NCBI GenBank assembly: GCA_965372135.1
Contig: CBDVBD010000147.1
Coordinates: forward strand, 1-8,063
Origin: CBDVBD01 sp965372135
GTDB lineage: Bacteria > Electryoneota > RPQS01 > CBDVBD01
Reading direction: 5' to 3'
DNA: 8,063 nt
Shown here: in pieces, positions 5,979 to 8,063 of the stretch
Layout: each line of letters starts with the position of its first letter
Numbering within the stretch: position 1 is the stretch's first letter
The notes under the pieces: model-generated
The model's database searches: none
What the model was told of the DNA's origin: nothing
What the model saw: the letters and a program-made list of their open reading frames with translations, nothing else
Position numbers and translations under genes: made by a program

Positions 5979-6612
5979 ATGGATGTTCCCCAATATCATC
6001 TGGCGGGGTCCGGCGCATGACAACAGCGTGTACCTCACCTTCGACGACGGTCCCCACCGGGAAACCACCCCCCAGGTTCTTGACATCCTGTCGAAGCACC
6101 AGGTACCGGCGTCATTTTTCTTAGTGGGTCATAGAATCGCCGGTGCGGAAAACGTAATAGAACAAATCCTTGAGCAAGGACATCTGATTGCAAACCACGG
6201 CTTTTCCCATCGCAAACTGGGCTGGGCGTCATCCCGAACCATAGAAAAAGAAATCACCGACACCGAACGCATATTCCAATCCAACCACTGGCAGTACATC
6301 AGACATTTCCGACCCCCATTCGGACATTTCCGGCCCGGTATGGAGCCCCTGCTGCTGCGCGTTGGATACCGCATGGTCATGTGGTCCCTGATGCCCGGCG
6401 ACTACCGTCCCATGGACCCGGAGCGGCTGCTATCACGCGCCTTATCAAAGCTTGAACCCGGCGCCATCATAGTGCTGCATGACTACACCCTTGTCCCCAA
6501 ACCCATGCTGAAAATGTTACCTAAACTATTGAAAGAATTGGAACTGCGCGGATATCGATGTAAACGGCTGGATCAGATGGAAGGAATCGAAACACCCGGG
6601 GGAGACCGATGA
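5950..6612 (+). CDS. NodB-type (CE4) polysaccharide deacetylase
   Basis: A metal-dependent carbohydrate esterase family 4 enzyme that should remove N- or O-acetyl groups from a sugar. Using the ATG at 5950 it has 220 residues, close to a bare NodB domain. Motifs are TFDDGP (30-35, catalytic base and metal Asp), HGFSH (83-87, metal-binding His pair), RPPFG (121-125) and IVLHD (174-178, catalytic His). The motif 4 region reads MWSLMPGDYRP (144-154) instead of the more usual Asp-containing WSxDxxDW. No signal peptide is evident: the N-terminus is MPLQPPKFLEWMFPN, so it probably acts in the cytoplasm on a lipid-linked or nucleotide sugar, not on wall glycan. The open frame extends upstream to 5824, but that part lies within rSAM-2 in another frame and has no family resemblance. 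It overlaps rSAM-2 by 29 bases and GT2-C by ATGA. Confidence 0.9.
   Translation: MPLQPPKFLEWMFPNIIWRGPAHDNSVYLTFDDGPHRETTPQVLDILSKHQVPASFFLVGHRIAGAENVIEQILEQGHLIANHGFSHRKLGWASSRTIEKEITDTERIFQSNHWQYIRHFRPPFGHFRPGMEPLLLRVGYRMVMWSLMPGDYRPMDPERLLSRALSKLEPGAIIVLHDYTLVPKPMLKMLPKLLKELELRGYRCKRLDQMEGIETPGGDR
6600..6604 (+). promoter_or_regulatory. Shine-Dalgarno site GGGAG of GT2-C
   Basis: GGGAG, part of a longer GGGGGAG run, ends four bases before the ATG at 6609, within the last codons of the deacetylase. Together with the ATGA stop-start overlap it fixes the start of GT2-C. Confidence 0.6.
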
Positions 6613-7697
6613 CCCACTGGCTGGCATGGCTGCTGATTATCTATGGCGTCGCCACCCTGTGGCTGTTGATGGGGATAGCTCGGCGCTATCCCCAGATATT
6701 GGCGCTGCCGTCGGTATCCCTGGTCATCTGCCTGCGTAACGAGGAACAAAACCTCCCGGATCTGCTAAAGGCGCTGCACAGCCTCGATTATCCGGCGGAT
6801 AAATTGGAAATCGTCCTGGTCGATGACCGATCCAGCGATGCCACCCCCGAATTATTGGAAAACTTCCGCCAATCAGCACCCTTCCCCGTCGTGATCGAAA
6901 ACTTGACTTCTGACGTCCCCGGCTTCCCCGGCAAAACCGGAGCCTTAATTAGCGGCTTGGACCGTGCCACCGGCGACATCTACCTGCTGACCGACGCCGA
7001 CACCTGCCCTCATCCCGGTTGGATTCGCCACCTGGTGTCCCATTTTTCCGATGACGTAGGATTGGTGGGCGGACCGGTACGAATCCGTGGTGCCGGACTC
7101 TGGGGGCGATTACAGACCTTGGATTGGGCGTACATGTTCGCTGCCGGTTCCGGAACCGCCGGTTGGGGAGTACCCCAAAGCGTATTCGGCAAAAACGCCG
7201 CCATCCGTGCCGCAGCCTACCGGGAAATCGGCACCTTACAGTCGATCCCCTTTTCCGTCACCGAAGACTTAGCGCTGTTGGCTGCTGTCCGCGACCGAAC
7301 CTCATGGAAAATCCGCCTCCCCCTGGACAAATCGGTCATGATGGATGCCAAGCCGGTCGCCAACCTAAAAACCCTGTGGCAGCAACGGCGGCGCTGGTTG
7401 ATGGGGGGAACTCAGGTGGGTGCAATTGGGCGTATCTTAATGATAATCACGCTGTTATTGTCAGTCATCATCTTGGCGGGGCTGTTGATCGACCCCGCCT
7501 GGGCGCTGGGGCTGTTCATCATCTTATGCCTGTTGGATGTCCCCCTGATGGCATCCGCATTGAGCCGCATCGGTCGCATGTCCTGGCTCATCTATTTGCC
7601 CCTGTATCGCATCGTATTCATCGTACTGTTCGTGGCGATTTCCGTCAGCTTCCTATTCAGCCGCGCCATCCATTGGAAAGGTTCCGTGCACCGGTAG
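6609..7697 (+). CDS. membrane-anchored family 2 glycosyltransferase (GT2-C)
   Basis: The third GT2 of the window: N-terminal helix (about 4-22), cytosolic catalytic domain, and C-terminal helices (about 276-310 and 327-350). Motifs are VSLVICLRNEEQN (36-48), VDDRSSD (71-77), TDAD (128-131), TED (218-220, the catalytic-base region, differing from the GDD of the two sisters), QRRRW (259-263, intact QxxRW) and a WKG tail (356-358). The TED plus QRRRW combination is the more canonical form for processive or lipid-glucoside synthases. It is therefore the most divergent of the three paralogues and probably has its own donor or acceptor. It is coupled to the deacetylase by ATGA and lies four bases before rSAM-3. 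This suggests that sugar transfer, deacetylation and radical modification act on the same product, which is inference. Confidence 0.92.
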   Translation: MTHWLAWLLIIYGVATLWLLMGIARRYPQILALPSVSLVICLRNEEQNLPDLLKALHSLDYPADKLEIVLVDDRSSDATPELLENFRQSAPFPVVIENLTSDVPGFPGKTGALISGLDRATGDIYLLTDADTCPHPGWIRHLVSHFSDDVGLVGGPVRIRGAGLWGRLQTLDWAYMFAAGSGTAGWGVPQSVFGKNAAIRAAAYREIGTLQSIPFSVTEDLALLAAVRDRTSWKIRLPLDKSVMMDAKPVANLKTLWQQRRRWLMGGTQVGAIGRILMIITLLLSVIILAGLLIDPAWALGLFIILCLLDVPLMASALSRIGRMSWLIYLPLYRIVFIVLFVAISVSFLFSRAIHWKGSVHR

Positions 7698-7701
7698 TAC
7701 T

Positions 7702-8063
7702 ATGCCAATTCTCGGTCATTATTATATCACCAATCAATGCAACGCCAAATGCAGCTTCTGTGCCATTTGGCGGCAGCAGCCGGTAATGAAAGCCGACCCG
7801 GATGACGTACGCCGCAATCTCGTCCAACTGCGATCCTTGGGCGTGCGATTCGTGGACTTCACCGGTGGCGAACCCTTGCTGCACCCGCAATTACCCGATT
7901 TCCTCCGGTGGGCGAAATCTAATAGGCTCCGCACCACCGTCACCACCAATGGCATCCTATATCCCCGCATAGCCAAAGAAATCGCCGGCCTGGTGGATTT
8001 CCTGCATCTGTCTCTGGACTCCGCCGCCTCTGAACTCCACGACCGGCTGCGCGGTGTCCCCTG
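7702..8063 (+). CDS. radical SAM protein, N-terminal part, cut by window end (rSAM-3)
   Basis: An ATG at 7702, four bases after the GT2-C stop, opens a frame that continues without a stop to the window edge (120 full codons). It starts MPILGHYYITNQCNAKCSFC, with the cluster-binding CxxxCxxC at C13, C17 and C20 only a dozen residues from the N-terminus, so there is no N-terminal B12-binding domain. TGGEPLLHP is the SAM-binding GGEP motif, VTTNGIL the next barrel strand, and FLHLSLDS the following one. The short N-terminus resembles the MoaA/PqqE-like core radical SAM layout. Whether it has a C-terminal SPASM domain cannot be seen. It completes the third GT2-then-radical-SAM pair of the window. 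Confidence 0.88.
   Translation, partial: MPILGHYYITNQCNAKCSFCAIWRQQPVMKADPDDVRRNLVQLRSLGVRFVDFTGGEPLLHPQLPDFLRWAKSNRLRTTVTTNGILYPRIAKEIAGLVDFLHLSLDSAASELHDRLRGVP

Overview
The window is an almost fully plus-strand, gene-dense stretch of bacterial DNA. It looks like the interior of an envelope glycolipid or polysaccharide biosynthesis cluster. It holds seven complete protein-coding genes, one truncated at the right edge, and one probable gene remnant: three membrane-anchored family 2 glycosyltransferases (GT2), three radical SAM enzymes plus the remnant N-terminus of a fourth, one flippase-like integral membrane protein (LPG_synthase_TM/UPF0104 type), and one NodB-type (CE4) polysaccharide deacetylase. 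No biosynthetic gene lies on the minus strand.

Layout. 1-76 is AT-rich leader with a plausible promoter. 77-1207 is GT2-A. 1208-1456 is a noncoding gap holding a degenerate A/T-rich repeat. 1457-2473 is a radical SAM/SPASM enzyme (rSAM-1). About 2416-3429 is the flippase-like protein. 3426-4619 is GT2-B, overlapping the previous gene by ATGA. 4616-about 4670 is a decayed radical SAM start, overlapping GT2-B by GTGA. About 4671-4930 is a composite of three palindromic repeats, ending in a MITE-like element with 30-bp imperfect terminal inverted repeats. 4962-5978 is rSAM-2. 5950-6612 is the deacetylase. 6609-7697 is GT2-C, overlapping the deacetylase by ATGA. 7702 onward is rSAM-3, cut by the window end.

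How the genes may work together (inference). Each GT2 is followed directly by a radical SAM gene, so the cluster reads as three GT2-to-rSAM modules, with a flippase and a deacetylase interspersed. The GT2 proteins have a cytosolic catalytic domain between an N-terminal membrane anchor and C-terminal membrane helices, and all three end in a shared WKG motif. This suggests stepwise glycosylation of a membrane lipid. The deacetylase could expose an amino group on an N-acetylated sugar, the radical SAM enzymes could remodel the sugar or lipid, and the flippase-like protein could translocate the product. The logic parallels hopanoid cyclitol formation (HpnI glycosyltransferase, HpnK deacetylase, HpnJ radical SAM), but these genes are not recognisable orthologues of that set. 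No known named pathway was identified.

Organism. Moderately GC-rich coding DNA, tight start-stop overlaps, mixed strong and absent Shine-Dalgarno sites, and intergenic DNA full of palindromic and degenerate repeats fit a large-genome, probably uncultured, Gram-negative bacterium. I cannot assign a phylum from the sequence alone.
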